DNA from: Pseudozyma flocculosa PF-1
Taxonomy: Eukaryota; Basidiomycota; Ustilaginomycetes; Ustilaginales; Ustilaginaceae
Direction: 5' to 3'
Length of the DNA: 64,000 nucleotides
Assembly: GCF_000417875.1 (NCBI RefSeq)
Contig: NW_006920891.1
Location: forward strand, 268,308 to 332,307
The notes beneath the pieces are model-generated. The model saw only the letters and a program-made list of their open reading frames with translations, was not told the DNA's origin and ran no database searches. The first letter of the stretch is position 1; every line of letters starts with the position of its first letter. Of this stretch, positions 22,101 to 34,520 are shown piece by piece. A program made the position numbers and the translations under genes.

Positions 22101-22402
22101 AGGGGGAGAGCGAGAGCGACGCGCAGAGCCCTGCCCTCTCTGCACCGCCCGAGGCGCTTCCAGGCGACCATGCCGCCGGCGACGGCCACGACGACGGCGA
22201 CGACGAAGACGGGATAGGGTTCGACATGCAGCCCATCACGCCTACGGCCGCTTCCTTCCGGCCCCACGAGGCTCAGGTCGAGCCTGGACCGGCAGCGGCC
22301 AAGGGTCAGGGCCAAGGCGAGGGCGACGGCGAGGGTGAGGGCCAGGGCGAGGATGAGCTCGAGTGGTTTGATCCTGACCAGAGTGGGTTCCTCGAGCGGT
22401 GA
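16173..22402 (+). CDS. Diaphanous-type formin
   Basis: Rho-activated actin nucleator that builds actin cables and the cytokinetic ring. Exons: 16173-16394, about 16502-20666, 20789-21183, 21326-22402, about 1952 residues. The N-terminus MDSIFGRKKRSRQ is typical of fungal formins. After a Ser-rich region come the GTPase-binding/FH3 region (from about residue 219), a coiled coil (about 675-770), the FH1 polyproline tracts (from about residue 1016), and the FH2 actin-nucleation domain (from about 1164) with MKQLQWHKL and GNFLNSTGVQGGAFGFK. The autoregulatory DAD is LLGSLRSG plus basic KRKARER near residue 1620. An acidic repetitive tail ends the protein. The first intron is ambiguous: donor 16395 can pair with an acceptor ending at 16501 (107 nt) or 16432 (38 nt); the former matches local intron size. 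The GTP-binding and DAD ends imply autoinhibition. Confidence 0.93.
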
Positions 22403-22791
22403 GGGAGAGAGGGGAAGAGGGCGAGACGCAGCTGTCATGCAGCGATCTCGTAGTGGGGACGAGGAGGAAGGGGGACACGTGTAGGGGGAGGAGGGATTAT
22501 GGGCCTCAGGGGAGGCATGTCATGCCTGGAATTGCAAACAGAGCCTACGCCGCGAGCAAGGCGGGAGGCGCTTGCCCCATCTCCTTCGATCCGCCGACTG
22601 GCCGTGTGGTCGCTCCTTGTGTGGGTGCTGCGCCTCGTTCCCTTCCCTTCCCTTCCTGAGCAGGTCCAGCGTTGCACCAGCTGATCGTCACCTTGGCGCC
22701 TCGACCGCGGCGTGATCATGCCCCTCTCCGCGGTCCGTGTCCTTCGCTTCTGCTCTGGCGCCAGCCTGATGGCTAGCGCGCACCGCAGGCT
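22403..22791. other. Convergent spacer between formin and DOP1
   Basis: 389 bp between two stop codons. Presumably holds both 3' untranslated regions. No ORF or RNA gene recognised. Confidence 0.7.
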
Positions 22792-25700
22792 TCACGCCGC
22801 CTCGGCAGCGGAGACGCCCTCGAACATATCGCCGAGCAGGCCGAGCTCGACGGCGCGCCAATCCACATCGTCCGATGGCCAGTCCCCCGTCGTAGTGGCC
22901 GCGACGGTACCAGACCCCGCCGCCCCTGCTCCCCCTGCTCCTGCTCCTGCTCCTGCGGCAGTTGCTGCAGTAGCGGGGGCACCGGCGGAGGAAGAGGGCA
23001 AGGCGTTGGGCGTGCGCACGCCAACGTGGTACACGGCCTCGTACGAGTCGAGCGAGATGCGCTGCAAAAAGGGCAGCAGCTCCTCGATCCGTCCCACGTG
23101 GCGCCGCGCATTGAGGTGCGGCGTGCGCCGCTTCTTTGCTCCCGCACCCGGACCCTTCTTGTTGCTGCTGCCGCCGCGCAGCGTGGCGTGGTCCAGGTCC
23201 GAGGGTGAGTCGAAGGAGAATGGATCCTCGTGCTGCGTTGAGGCCGTCATCGACTCGGTTGGTGGCTGCAAACACCGAAAAGAACGGCCGAGGCCGCGAG
23301 TAAGTGGTGAGCTCGCGCGGTACAAAACGAGGGGCGCAATCGTGCGACTCACCGTTGTGATCGCTGAAGACCGCTTCTCGCTCACCATCGTCGCGAGGCG
23401 GTCCATGATGGACTCGGCCACCCAGTCGTCGGGCGCGTAGACGACATCGACCGTGTCGGTGACGAACATCCACTGGTGCCTGTTGGTCGGTGAATGAGGG
23501 CAAGAAAAGAGATGGCGCAGTCGAGAATCAGCCGCCGAATCACAAACAGCACGCGGCTGGCCGTCCGGCCCGGGCCTGGGCCCCGCCCACGGCGCACTTA
23601 CACCTGGAAGTCCTCAGTCTGGAGGACGAGGAGCAGGTCGAGGAACTTGCACGCCGACAGTACGAGCTGCAGCTGGTCCGACTCGTCGGGCGGCAGCTCG
23701 TCCATCATGCCCTCAAACAGCCGCATCAGCTCGGTGATGATGACGGGCCAGAAGCTCGAGAGGTGCCGCGCCGAGAAGCGGCACAGGAGCACGCGCATGC
23801 ACAGGTACACCTCGGCATGCACCAGCTCCGACACGTTGGAGCGCAGCAGGTCCACGACCCTCTCCTGGATGCTCGGCAGCTGCGCCAGGAAGGCATCGCG
23901 CTCGCCGCTGAAGATGACAAACGACAGCCGGCGCAGGTTGAATGCCCGGGTGAGCATCTCGAGCTCGCGGTTGGTGAAGATGTTGGCCGAGGCGGCGCTC
24001 GTGATCCGGCCGATGAGCTCGACCAGCCGCTCCTTGTCGTTGAGCATCAGCGAGAGGATAATGGGCTTCCACCTCTCGGCCAGCGCGGGCGTCATGGTGA
24101 AGAAGCGGTTGTCCTGGAACAGATCGCCGACCGCGCCGCGCCAGGCCTTGAGGCTGCCGGGCAGCTTGACCATCTCGCCGACGAGCGAGAGGACGTTGGC
24201 GTCCACATCCAGCGCCCTGCGGAACGTTGAGAAATGATGCAGGCAGGAGCATAAGCATAGGAGCTGCGATGAACGGCACGCCAAGCGTGAAGGGGCTTTG
24301 GGTCAGCGCAGCGCAGCGCCGCGACAATACTCACTTTGACTTGACGCGGAAGCTGGGGGCGACAATGTAGTAGACGGCGTTGGCCGCGATCGACATGATC
24401 TTGTCGCCGTCCACCTGGAATCTGCGCAGGGCCGGTACTGCCCTGGTGGCGAGGAACTCATTGATGGCGTCGATCAGCGTCATGCCGGCGACGTCGACGC
24501 CGGGGATGGCGGCCTTGTCGTCCTTTTCGATGATGCCGCTGCTCTCGAGGTCGAGCTCCTCGTCGTTCGCCTTGCCCGATCGTCGGATCCAGGTCGACTG
24601 GTCGTACGACCTGCCCGCTATGAGAATGGCCGAATCGACGAGCTTGACGTACGTGTCTTGCAGATCCCTCCGCATCCTGCGGTCCTCGATGGCGGTCGTC
24701 TGGCAGAGCTTCTCGCCGAGCGTCGTGAGGATCCGCAGCACGGGGAAGATGTGCAGCTTGCGGCTCGTACTGCTCGCCACAAAGTCCTTGACGAGCAGGA
24801 TCATCACCGGCCACACCTGCGGCGCCTCCTGCTGCGGCATCCGCGCCAGGTAGGCGTCGGTGAAGGCGAAGAGCGAGGCGTCCGACGCCGCAAATGAGCT
24901 TGCCGTCTTCCTTGCCTTTTCGCCGCTGCCCGAGACGCGCGTCGAAAGGACGTCGCAGAGGTAGGTGACGACGATCTGGGCGCTCGCCGCGACCACCTCG
25001 AGGATGTCGAAGACGGCCGTGATGCGCGGACCGTCCCGCTCTCCCTCGCCGACCCTCGACCGTTGCCAGCACTCGAGCAGAGACTCGACCACGTCGGCTG
25101 ACTGCGCCCGGTAGATGCGCTCGAGAGCTCGGCGCGCACGCAGTCGGACTTTGGTCACGATGCTCTCGAGCGCCAAGGCCTTGGCGTCCCTCTGCGAGAG
25201 TTGCATGTAGGTCATCGTCCACACGCCGTGGAGCGTCTGCACCGTGTCCTGCAGTGCGCGTGTGCGTCCGGCCACGGCCGCGCCGGCCTTTCCTGCCACA
25301 GCGCCGGACTGGTCGGCGGAAAAGACATTGGAGACGTAGCCCAGCAGGCCAGGTCCGCTGTCTTGCGTGGCGCTCGTCGCCTTCTCTCGCAGCTCCCCCT
25401 GCGTCGTGCTCGGCTCCCTCGAGGGCCCGTGCTGGGGTAGCTCTTCGCCCAGCGCTTGGAGCAGGATGCGCTCCGATAGGCTGATCAGCAGCGTGAGGTC
25501 CATCTCGGAAGAGAGACAGGACACGTCCTCTGCCTGCACCGCAAGATCGGCGCCGAACGTCGCCCGCACGCTTGCGGGGACAAAGGCCTTCTCGACCTCG
25601 CCAGTGATGGAGCGGATGAGATCGCAGATGCTTGCGTTGATGGGCAGCAGGACGCCGTTGACGCTGCTGCGGAAGAAGGGCATGGCCATCAGCACAAAGT

Positions 25701-28700
25701 CGGACCAGTGCTGCAGGATGGGCCGGTTCCGCTCCGCCGCCAGCCCGCGCTGCACCATCGGCAGGAACAGTGGATGCGCTGTGATGCCGAGGCGTGCCTT
25801 TGTCGGACCCACGGTCTCTTGTGTCGTTGGTCCGTCCTCCCTGGCGTCCATGGTGGTCGACGACGTGGAAAAGACCCGTTCGGGCGCATGCACGACGACT
25901 GGGCCCGAAGCGCGCGCGGTGATAGTCGAGTGCAGGGCGTGGAGCAAGCGATTCTGACCTTCGATGGCACCAGTTGCGGTCGCGATCAGCAGCGCCTCGA
26001 TCTGTATCCGCTCGATCTCCCGCAGTCTGGCCGGACTCAGCTGGCCCTTCTGTACGAGGATCTGCACCAGATCGATTGCCGCAGCCTGGACAGCGTTGTT
26101 GTTCTTGCGCATGCTGTTTCGCAGCGCCTCGTCCGGGTATGCGCGAAGCATGCCCAGGCACTGGTCGAGCAAGACGTCGAGATAGCTGGCCTGGGAGCTG
26201 CGAGCCCCTTCCGTGTCTGACGAAGGTCCGGCAGAGGACGTGAGCAGCCTCTCCACCGACGCAGAGACGCTGTTGCTCTTGAGGGCCCGGGCGAAGCCCT
26301 GCCCGCTGAAACGCGAGAGGGCCGCCAGCGTTTGCAGCGCGTATAGGCTCTGCTGCTGGTCGTATGGCCTCGTGTACTCCAAGATGTCGATCTGAAGGCC
26401 ATCGAGCTCCAGTCGATTGGCTCTGCGGGGCGGGCGGCTGGCGAGGAGCATGTGGAAGAGAGGGTCGACCACCTTGGGATACGAGCGCAGGTTGACCCGA
26501 AGCCAGGCCTCGGCCCACTGCTTCTCCTCGAGGTCGGAGGATCGCAGCTTGTCGAGGATCAGCAAGAGCGGCGCCCACAGCTCCTCGCACGGCAGATCCT
26601 CGGACAGCCGCCAAAGCGTGCCAAAGGCTTGCATCGTCCGGATTCGTCCCGAGACGTCGGGGGCCGACAGCTTCCGGCAGAGGACCCGCTCGAGGTGGCC
26701 GCGCGATGTGACCTTCTGTGCGGCCCAGAGCAACTCTGCAGCGCGGATTTGGTAGGGCGACCTATCGGGCTCCATGTAGAAGAGCAGGCTGGTGGCGATC
26801 TGTGGGAAGTAGTCGCCGCCACCAAGGTCAATCCGCGAGCCGGCAGAGGTGAGCAACGCGCATGAGATCAACACCTCGATCATTCTCTCGACCTCGGCGA
26901 AGCTGCCGGCGCGACTCAGGCGATCAAGCAGCGTGGGCGCCCAGCCGGCCACGTCCCAGTCCAGCCGTGCGGCAGCCGCTTCGCCGGCTGGAACAGGCGC
27001 GTCCAACAGGCGGAGGAGATCTGCAAAGATGTCGAGGATGCGGACGGACATCTCCTGATGCTGCTGCTGCTGCGAGCTTCCCGGCTTGACGATGTTCCCG
27101 AGGCGAGACGTGACGTCAGCGCAAAGGCGGAGTAGTGCAGATGTCGACGCCTCGTCCTCGAAGCTCCGGAATCGCTGCGCCGCCTCCTCGGCGTCGGTCT
27201 CTCCGGGAGCGTAGAAGGCGTCTGCTCGCGAGACAAAGTCCGACATCGCTGCAGTCCCCCCGTCCTCTGGCTGATCGTGGGTGCGTCTGCCGAACACCCT
27301 CGCCGGGATCAGGTCTAGCAGCAGCTTGAGGAGCTCCAACGCGTCGAGTAGCAGCCTGATGTCCTCGGCTGCTGCTATCCCTGCCTTGAGGCGATTGTCG
27401 ACGAGCTGAAGCAGAGCGGCGAAGAGAGTTGGCACGTGGATCTGCTTGGTCTCCTCGTCGTGGAACCGGAAACTCTTGAGGGCGAAGCATAGCAGCTCGA
27501 CGGCCGAGATCGGCGCGTCTCCCGCCTCTGTCGAATGCTCGGCAGCCGCCTCCGCTTCTTTCTGGCCGAATTGAGAGCGGACGGCGCTGAAGAATTGGCT
27601 GTACAGCAGGTATGGATCCACAACCTCAAACAGCACATTCGCCGTCGTGGCGATCTCGTCGTCGACCTGACGGGTCATCTGTCGGCTGAGCGCCCGGAAG
27701 GCGTCGAGGACCAGGACCTCTGTCAGCGGCTGTCCGATCTCCCACTTGTCGAGCAGCGACACAAAGATTTTGTAGGGCCGCTGTCGCTCCGCGGCGTCCG
27801 GCTGCAGATCGCTGTCGGTGTCCCGCTCAAAGTCCTCCTTGAGCGCCTGCCTGACTAGGCCAAGGCCGTGGGAGCGCAGATAGGCCATCTGGGTCTCGAA
27901 GGCGTCGTCTGCGCCGAGCAGCCAGCTGTAGAGGCGTCGGTTGAGACTGAGATCCCTGCGCAGCACAACGCTGAGCGCGGCCCTGACAAGGATGACCTTG
28001 TCGTTGGCCTTGACGTGCCGCTGGAACAGCGGCCTGTCCATGCGGAGGTGGGTGACGAGGAGCTCGAGGGCGTTGCGCCGCACCAGCAGCGTCTCGTCCT
28101 CGAGGGCGTGGGCGAACCCTCTGACCATCAGGCCGACGTCCTTGCCGACGGATCGTGTCGGGTCGACGACTTCCGGGCCGAGGTCGGGCATCCTCTTGGT
28201 GAGGTAGTTGAGCGCGGCGAGGCGGGTCGAGGGCGTGGTGATGAGGACGAGCCAGAGGCATTGGAGGAAGAAGTCCTGGCCGACGGAATGCGAGACGCTG
28301 TCGAGGAGCTTGAGGGTACGGTCAAAGAACTCGCCCGTCTCCTCTTCGAGTCCCGGCAGGAGGGCGAGGAGGAGGGCGCGTGCGATGGGGCGGAGGTCCT
28401 CGTGGAGGGGCAGGTAGTGCTTGTCGTAGATGTCGAGCAGGCTGGGCTTGACCGAGGTCGAGGCGTACTGGAAAAAGGGGAGGAGGCCCGACGTCCATAT
28501 CTGGAGGTCCCTGCGTAGGCCGTCTGGCCCAATGACGGCGAGGATGTGGCTGTAGACGTCGAGGGCGCGCTGGTGGACGCCCGAGGGAAGGGCGGGGTTG
28601 AGGCACTGTGCGAGGCGCTTTGCGACGATGAGCTTGCGGGGTACGACGTTGAAGTTTGGGTATGCCTGCACCGACTTGAGGAGGCGGGAGAGGAACGAGA

Positions 28701-29160
28701 TGAAATCGGCCCACTCGCTGACGCTGTCAAAGGTGGCGAGGGTGCGCTCGACGAGGTTCGAGTACTTTTTGAACTTTGGGTCCGAGTAGAGGGACTTTTC
28801 GCTCTGGATGGCCCACGCCTTTTCCGCCCTCTTTGCGGCGCTGCTCCTCCATACCTCGCTCGAGTCGATGATGTTGGCGCGGGCCGAGGGCTTGGAGGAG
28901 GTGGCAGCGGGGCTGATGGTCTTGCTCTTTGACCTGGCTGCGGTGAGGAGAGAGGGGTGATCGCTGGCGGAAGCGGAGCTGAGGTCGAGCTGCACGTCTG
29001 CCGAGGGGGGTTTGAGGGCGGAAGGCTGAGCGAGGCGGATTGCGGTGGGCAGGGAGCTGAGCGAGGTGGAGCTGCCTTTGCGTGCCCTGGCGAGCGAGTG
29101 CTGTGGGGCGGCGGACGGGGCGCTGCCGGACGGCGTTGGTGCGTTTCGGGAGCCCGACAT
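22792..29160 (-). CDS. DOP1: Dop1 (dopey) family protein
   Basis: Large peripheral Golgi/endosome protein that works with the Mon2 and Neo1-flippase system in endosome-to-Golgi traffic. Four exons on the minus strand: 29160-24335, 24216-23602, 23479-23353, 23265-22792, giving 2013 residues. The junctions are clean, for example TEDFQV|HQWMFVTDTVDVVY. The N-terminus is Ser/Ala-rich, then the conserved Dopey N domain begins with SLYSDPKFKKYSNLVE and continues with FISFLSRLLKSVQ and KRLAQCLNPALPSGVH. The middle is alpha-helical repeat. The C-terminal part (exons 2-4) includes the leucine-rich LVELIGRI and FVTDTVDVVYAPDDW segments. The start at 29160 is chosen because the Dopey homology begins soon after; an upstream in-frame ATG at 29370 would add a His-rich stretch of no family character. 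It is divergent from EXO84. Confidence 0.9.
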
Positions 29161-29534
29161 GGTGAGCCCAGACTGGGGTTGGTGGATGAGGAGGCGATGG
29201 TGATGGTGATGGTGGTGGTGGTGGAGGAGGAAGAGGTCGAGGTTGGAATTGGACAAGAGCAGGCCACAGGCCAGCAGGGTGCCGGCAGGAGGGAGGGACC
29301 CTGACCTGCAGCCTCTCTGGGCCCAAACACCGCCCCGCACAGGCCACACACGCCCCACGCAGGCTGCCACGCCGGCCTCGCTGTCGGCTGGCGGCCCGAA
29401 TCCGCCTCCTCTTCCTCCTCCTCCTCCTCCTCCTCCTCCTCCTCCTCCTCACCTCCACCACCACCGCCACTACTCTTGCTTTTCCCTCGCCTTCCAGCTC
29501 GTACGGCTGCTCCGCGCCGCCTACTGCGCCCACC
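29161..29534. promoter_or_regulatory. Divergent DOP1/EXO84 promoter spacer
   Basis: 374 bp between the two divergent start codons. It holds a GTGATG/GTGGTG-rich stretch (about 29198-29232) next to DOP1 and a (CCT)n tract (29404-29450) next to EXO84. The two membrane-traffic genes may share regulation. No TATA box seen. Confidence 0.6.
29404..29450. repeat. (CCT)n microsatellite in the shared promoter
   Basis: About fifteen near-perfect CCT units in the short spacer between DOP1 and EXO84, 85-130 bp upstream of the EXO84 start. Probably part of a pyrimidine-rich 5' leader. Confidence 0.9.
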
Positions 29535-32339
29535 ATGTCGCGCTCACTTCGCACGCGTCCCATGACGCTCTACAACAAGGACGACACCCACAACCACCAC
29601 ATCCCTCCCATCCCAGAGGCTTCCGAAAGCTACCCGCACGCCAGCGCCCATGCCGGCCCCTCCAGATCCAGCCAAAGCTATGGCGCACCGCATCCATCCT
29701 CCCGCTCCTCGTCCCACCCCAGCGGCGCAAACGTCCTCAAAAAGTCGAGGAAAAAGGCCTCCGAGGTCGGCTCCAACCTCAAAAAGAGGCTCTCGATGCG
29801 CTACGCAGAGCCCACCGCCATCGGTCCGGGAGGCTTCAGCGCCGTGCCAGAGGTGCCCAGCCTGCCTCCGAGCGCCATGCCCCAGATCCAGGTCGGTCAG
29901 AGAATCACCCACAACGTCGACGGCTCCATCCTGCCCATCATGGGCCACGGCTTCGCAGATGCCCAGGATGCAGACCCAGATCCCGATGCCGACGTCCACG
30001 ACCGCTTCCGACCGCGCCCTTCGACCGACAGCGCGCGCTCCGGCACCGACAACTTTGCCGCAGACCCGGCCATCGACCTCAACCTCCTCTCCCAGGACGA
30101 CTTTGACCCGCAGGCCTACCTCCGCGCCAAGCTCTCGCAGCACTCGGAGTCGAGCCTACGCACCTTCAAGACGTCGCTCGCCGGGGCAAAGGAGGCCGCC
30201 AACGAGGACCTCAAGCGACAGGTCTTTAAGAACTACGCAGAATTCATCACCATCAGCAAGGAGATTGCCACGCTCGAAAACGACATGCTCGAGTTAAAGG
30301 AGCTACTCACAGAGTGGAAGCAGCTGCCACAGGCGCTCGAGCTCGACGACTCGACCGGCGCAGCAGGTGAGTGGAATTGGCGGGCGGAAGTCTTGACGGA
30401 GGCCACATCAAAGCACCTGCGGCTGACCATCTCTTCTGCCTGACGGCATCGCGAACGGTATCGTGGGCGTGCAGCCTTCTCCGACTTTGGGCGGGGCAAA
30501 GGCGGCCGCGGCGGTAACCGCGCTAGCATGATCGACCTGCAGCAGATTTACCGGGCGCAGATCACCTCGCTCTGGGAGGGCATCGAGGGGTCGCAGAAGT
30601 TCCTGCCCTACGTCCCCGGCCGCCACCTGATCGCCGAGGCGAGCACCTTCACCGAGCTCAACTCGGCCACCTACAAGCCCAAGCAGGGAGTCGCCCTCTT
30701 CCTCCTCGACGACCTGCTCCTCATCGCCGTGCGCAAGAAGCGGCAGATGAGCAGCAAGGTGCGCCTCGTCGCCGAGAGATGCTTCAGCCTGGCCGAGATT
30801 GTCGTCATCGACCTCAAGGACGGCGGCGACCTCAGCAACGCCATCAAGATCAAGCGCGGCAAGGAGACGTTTGTCTACCGCTCCGACCGCGCCGAAGACA
30901 AGCGGGCGCTGCTCAACGCCTTCAAGCGCGTCGCCGAGGAGCTGGCCAGCAAGCGACGCAAGGAGAACCACGCCGAGGCCGAGGCGCGCAAGCGGCAGTC
31001 GACGCTCCTCTCGGGACCGGGCCTGGACTCGGGCAGCGTCCTCGGTGCCGGCGGACATCGGGCCGGGTCCGCGGCGTCAAAGTCCTCCAGCCTGCTTTCG
31101 CCCATCGGCGAGGACGGCGAGAGCGTGCTGGCGGCAGCGGCGGCGAGTGCGGCAAGCGAGAGAAAGGACCCGGGCCGGTGGAACAACGACTTTGCCGACG
31201 AGCTCGCGGTGTGCATCGCGCTGCGCGAGTGGGAAGAGGCTGTGACGCTGGTCGAAAAAGGTGAGTCTGCCAGGCGGAGTGCGCGAGATGCTCGTGGAGC
31301 CGGGCACCACTCACTCAGCTTGACCTCATCTTCTCCGCCCATTTCGACCCTGGCCCCGACAGGTAAGGGCGTGCTGTCCACCTACGCCCCCTCGGACCTG
31401 GCGCACATTGATCTGTCGTCGAAGCTGGCCACGCGGACGCACGACCTCGTCTCGGCCATCAGCGCCGACTTTTCGCAGCAGTCGCTCAAAAAGTCGGCCG
31501 TGGTGCGCAACGCCGGCTACCTGCTGCGGCTCGACAAGGGCGAGCTGGCGCGCGAGCTCTTCCTGACGGCGCGCACCGAGCTCCTCAAGCGCAGGACGCG
31601 CCAGATCAAGTACGAGGGCGACGTCAGCCTCTACATCTCCGAGCTGGCGCTGGTGCACTTCACCCTGATCAAGAACACGAGCGAGTGGTACATGAGTGCC
31701 TTTAAGGATAACCGGATGGCGAGCGGTGAGTTGCCGTCGGGTCCCTTCCTTGGCGTCCAGCAGGAGAACTCACGGCGACCCGTCTGAATGCCTTCCGATC
31801 CGTTTGCATCGCCGCCGCGACGAATCAGGCTTTGTGCAGTGGGCCTCGACGCAGATTGAGGCGTACGGCGAAATGTTCCGACGACAGGTCTACGGCGTCG
31901 ACCAGGACGCCCAGGTCATCCGCGACTGCCTCGACGTGAGCCGGAGCAGCGCGGCGCAGCTCAAGGAGGTCGGCCTCGACTTTTCCTACCTCATCGAGTG
32001 CGTGACCGGCTCCCCTCCTTCTTCCCAAAAGAGCATCGAAAGCCGACGACTGACCGTTGCGCCGCCTCGCGCCGCCTTTTCTCATCTCGTCCCTGTCGCG
32101 CGCAGGGAGTTGTTGAGACCCGAAGGTCTCACCAAACCGGGTGAGTATTCGCAGTGAAATGTGCCGGCAGCAACTGGCTGGGCAAGGATCGAGTGCTGAC
32201 CTGGTCTATTCCCCTCGAATCAACGACGACGACAGTGCCATCGCTGACATTGACGACGGCCGAAGAGCCGAACTCGGCGTCGCCCATCCGCGCCTCGGCG
32301 CAGGAGATACGCAGACAGAGCATGATGCAGCTCGCTTGA
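29535..32339 (+). CDS. EXO84: Exocyst complex subunit Exo84
   Basis: Subunit of the octameric exocyst that tethers secretory vesicles to the plasma membrane. Six exons: 29535-30366, 30475-31260, 31363-31725, 31829-31997, 32106-32140, 32236-32339, giving 762 residues. The splice pairs keep frame; the 35-nt fifth exon is fixed by restoring YLIE-ELLRPEGLTKPG. Order of parts: disordered Ser/Pro-rich N-terminus, the Vps51/Exo84 helical region (LKRQVFKNYAEFITISKEI, coiled coil), a PH-like domain (KFLPYVPGRHL through FVYRSDRAEDK, about residues 300-410), then the C-terminal helical cullin-repeat part (GYLLRLDKGELARELFL, FVQWASTQIEAYGEMFRRQV). ATG context is CACCATGT. Intron 2 (102 nt) is stop-free in frame, so its retention would not break the protein. 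Confidence 0.93.
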
Positions 32340-32460
32340 TCCGAGCTTGCACGACCCGGCGATCGCTCTCCATCCCCCGTCCCTGCCTGCAATGGAGAGA
32401 CCGCCTGAATGCCACATCGCCCGCGTCTAGATCTACCACGAGTGTGGGGGATGTGGCGAG

Positions 32461-34520
32461 CTACTGGCTCCATAGCTCGACGACCCTCGGATCGGCGGTC
32501 GGCTCGTCCTGATGCCCCTTTTTGGCGATGCGCAAACACTCCTTTTCGAGCCAGTCCGGTTTGGGCGTCCACCCCGCGCCTGGGTCGTGGGGACGGTGCT
32601 GCTGCTGCTGCCGTTGGTGGTGGTGTGACGGCGGTGCGACGACCGTCTCGACCTGGACGTGCTGCTCGCGGAGCATCCGTGCGCCCTGGCACAGCACAAA
32701 GTCTTCGGGCTCCGAGACGCCCTGCAGCACACGGTCGATGATGAGCACCACGTCCCTGCTCTTCCCCTCCCCGTCGCTGCCGCTGCCGCCGCCGCCGCCG
32801 ACGGGAAGCGAGAAGACGAGCTCGCCGTCGCGACCTGCCTTGTTGAACGCGAGGATGCGCTGCACGCACGGCGCGTTGCCGCTCAGCCTCTCCGAGCACG
32901 GTTCCATGGTCGTGTAAAGGTCCAGCTTGATGGTCGCCTCCTTTGCCGATCTGCCGCCCGCTGGGTCCGAAGTGCGACGGCGGCCGTAGAGTCGTTCGAG
33001 CTTGTCGAGCGCACACTGCTCGGCGTGCGTGTTGCCCGGCAGCTCGCGCGAGTAGCCCGTGGTCAGGATGCCCGTCTGAGAATCTATGACGGCTTCGTTC
33101 GGCATCGGTTGGATGGCGATGACGCAGCCCACGCAGAAAGCCGTGGTGAGAGGGATGCACTTGTCTGCCTCGCGCAGCGCGACCACCATCAGGTCGTAGT
33201 CGCGCTCCTTGTTCGGCTTGGCCCTTAGGTTGCCGTTCTCTTCCATGTCGTCGTCGTCGTCGACCACGGCCTCGTCGGCAGACGAGGAGGCGAGCGAGTC
33301 GTAGTACCTCTTCCACGGCTTCCTCCGCTTCTTCCACTCTCGCTGCCATGCGCCGTACTCGCCCTCTATGCCGCCGTCGCGCCAGACCATCCAGCTGTCG
33401 CGGATCCGGAACGCGACGGCGATGGGATGGTCTAGGATGATCTGTCGGAGCGGCGGGGCCGGATGCAGGTCGGGGATGAATCGATCCGAGATGCTCGAGC
33501 TGCGGCGGTGATGCCCGCTGCGCCCGGCGGTTTTCGCAGCCGCGGCGCTGGCCGTCGATGCGCGGGTCGCGACCTCTGGCTGTGACTGCTTGCGCTGTCG
33601 CAGGCTGCTGGACGTCGAGGAGGGTGCAATCATGCGGTTGGCCTTGACGGCGATCGAGGACGAGTCGGAGCCTACGCCGAGCGGGGCAGGGAGGCGGAGC
33701 GCCTTGCGGGTCAAGTGCTCGGTGAGGTAGTAGTATGCCGCACCGTAGACGAGGCCGATGCTCGCCCCGACAAAGATCTGAAGCGGCGTGTGGTAGTGGA
33801 GGTGGTATCTGCGAGCGTAGTGTGCGTGTGCGCGCGTGCATCCGTGTGTTGAGACGGTAGAAAGGGCGAAGAGGCACAGCAGCGTAAGTCGAGGTCAAGG
33901 ACTGGCGACGTCGGCGAGCCGGGGGTCAGGCTTGCCACGTACCTCGAGTAGCAGGTGATGGCGGCGAGCAGCGCAATGGCGAGCATGGCCGCGTCGTGCT
34001 CGAGTCTGCGCATGAAGCCCACGACGGTCCTCGTCTGCATGGGCGGGGGACGGTTGAGTCCAAAGTGGGCGAGGAAGAAGGCGGCGAAGAAGCCGAGGAA
34101 CTGCGAGTGGGAGCTGGGCATGCCGTAGCCGGATCCAAAGTCGGCCGTGGGGCGGGGCTGGCGGATGAGGCGCTTGAGGAGCCAGTTGAGACCCTCGCAG
34201 CTGAGCTGTCCGATCAGGGCATTGATGAAGGTGAGCTCGCGGCGGTACAGGATGATGGTGATGTAGGAGCACAGCAGGAAGATGGGCGAGAGCGTGGCGA
34301 GGGAGAGGATCTTGGAGAAGGGGTCTTGGGGGTCATCTGGTGGGTAGTATGGAGAGAGGGGAGGGCAAGGATGCGGCATGGGTGGCGATTAGAGGGAGGG
34401 AGCGGACTCGCGGTCAAGAAGGGGGGCTGGCGACGGGATGAACCAGGCAAACTCACAGCGGACATGGGTCAGCGCCAGCGACGTGTAGCGCGCAGGGTCT
34501 ATGGAGCTGCCGCGAACCAT
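32461..34520 (-). CDS. Fused dolichyl-diphosphatase (Cax4-type) and Rib2-type deaminase
   Basis: Three exons on the minus strand (34520-34457, 34336-33943, 33808-32461) encode one 601-residue protein. Residues 1-185 are a PAP2-family dolichyl-diphosphatase: KRLIRQPRP (76-84), MPSSHSQF (94-101) and [16 protein letters not shown] (152-167) are the phosphatase motifs, set between membrane helices. That enzyme recycles dolichyl-PP in the ER for N-glycosylation. A Cax4-like tail with [10 protein letters not shown] (about 286-295) and a disordered linker lead, with no stop, to a cytidine-deaminase-fold domain (about 355-500). That domain has [14 protein letters not shown] (H414, E416) and [15 protein letters not shown] (C457, C467), the zinc-site pattern of the riboflavin-pathway DRAP deaminase (C-terminal half of yeast Rib2). 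Met341 (33246) could start a separate deaminase. Both domains are well supported; one-polypeptide expression is inferred from the frame. Confidence 0.85.

Noticed and set aside
29161..29370. N-terminal extension of DOP1 with a nine-His run
   Set aside because: In frame but lies in the promoter spacer, repetitive, and absent from the family; start at 29160 preferred.
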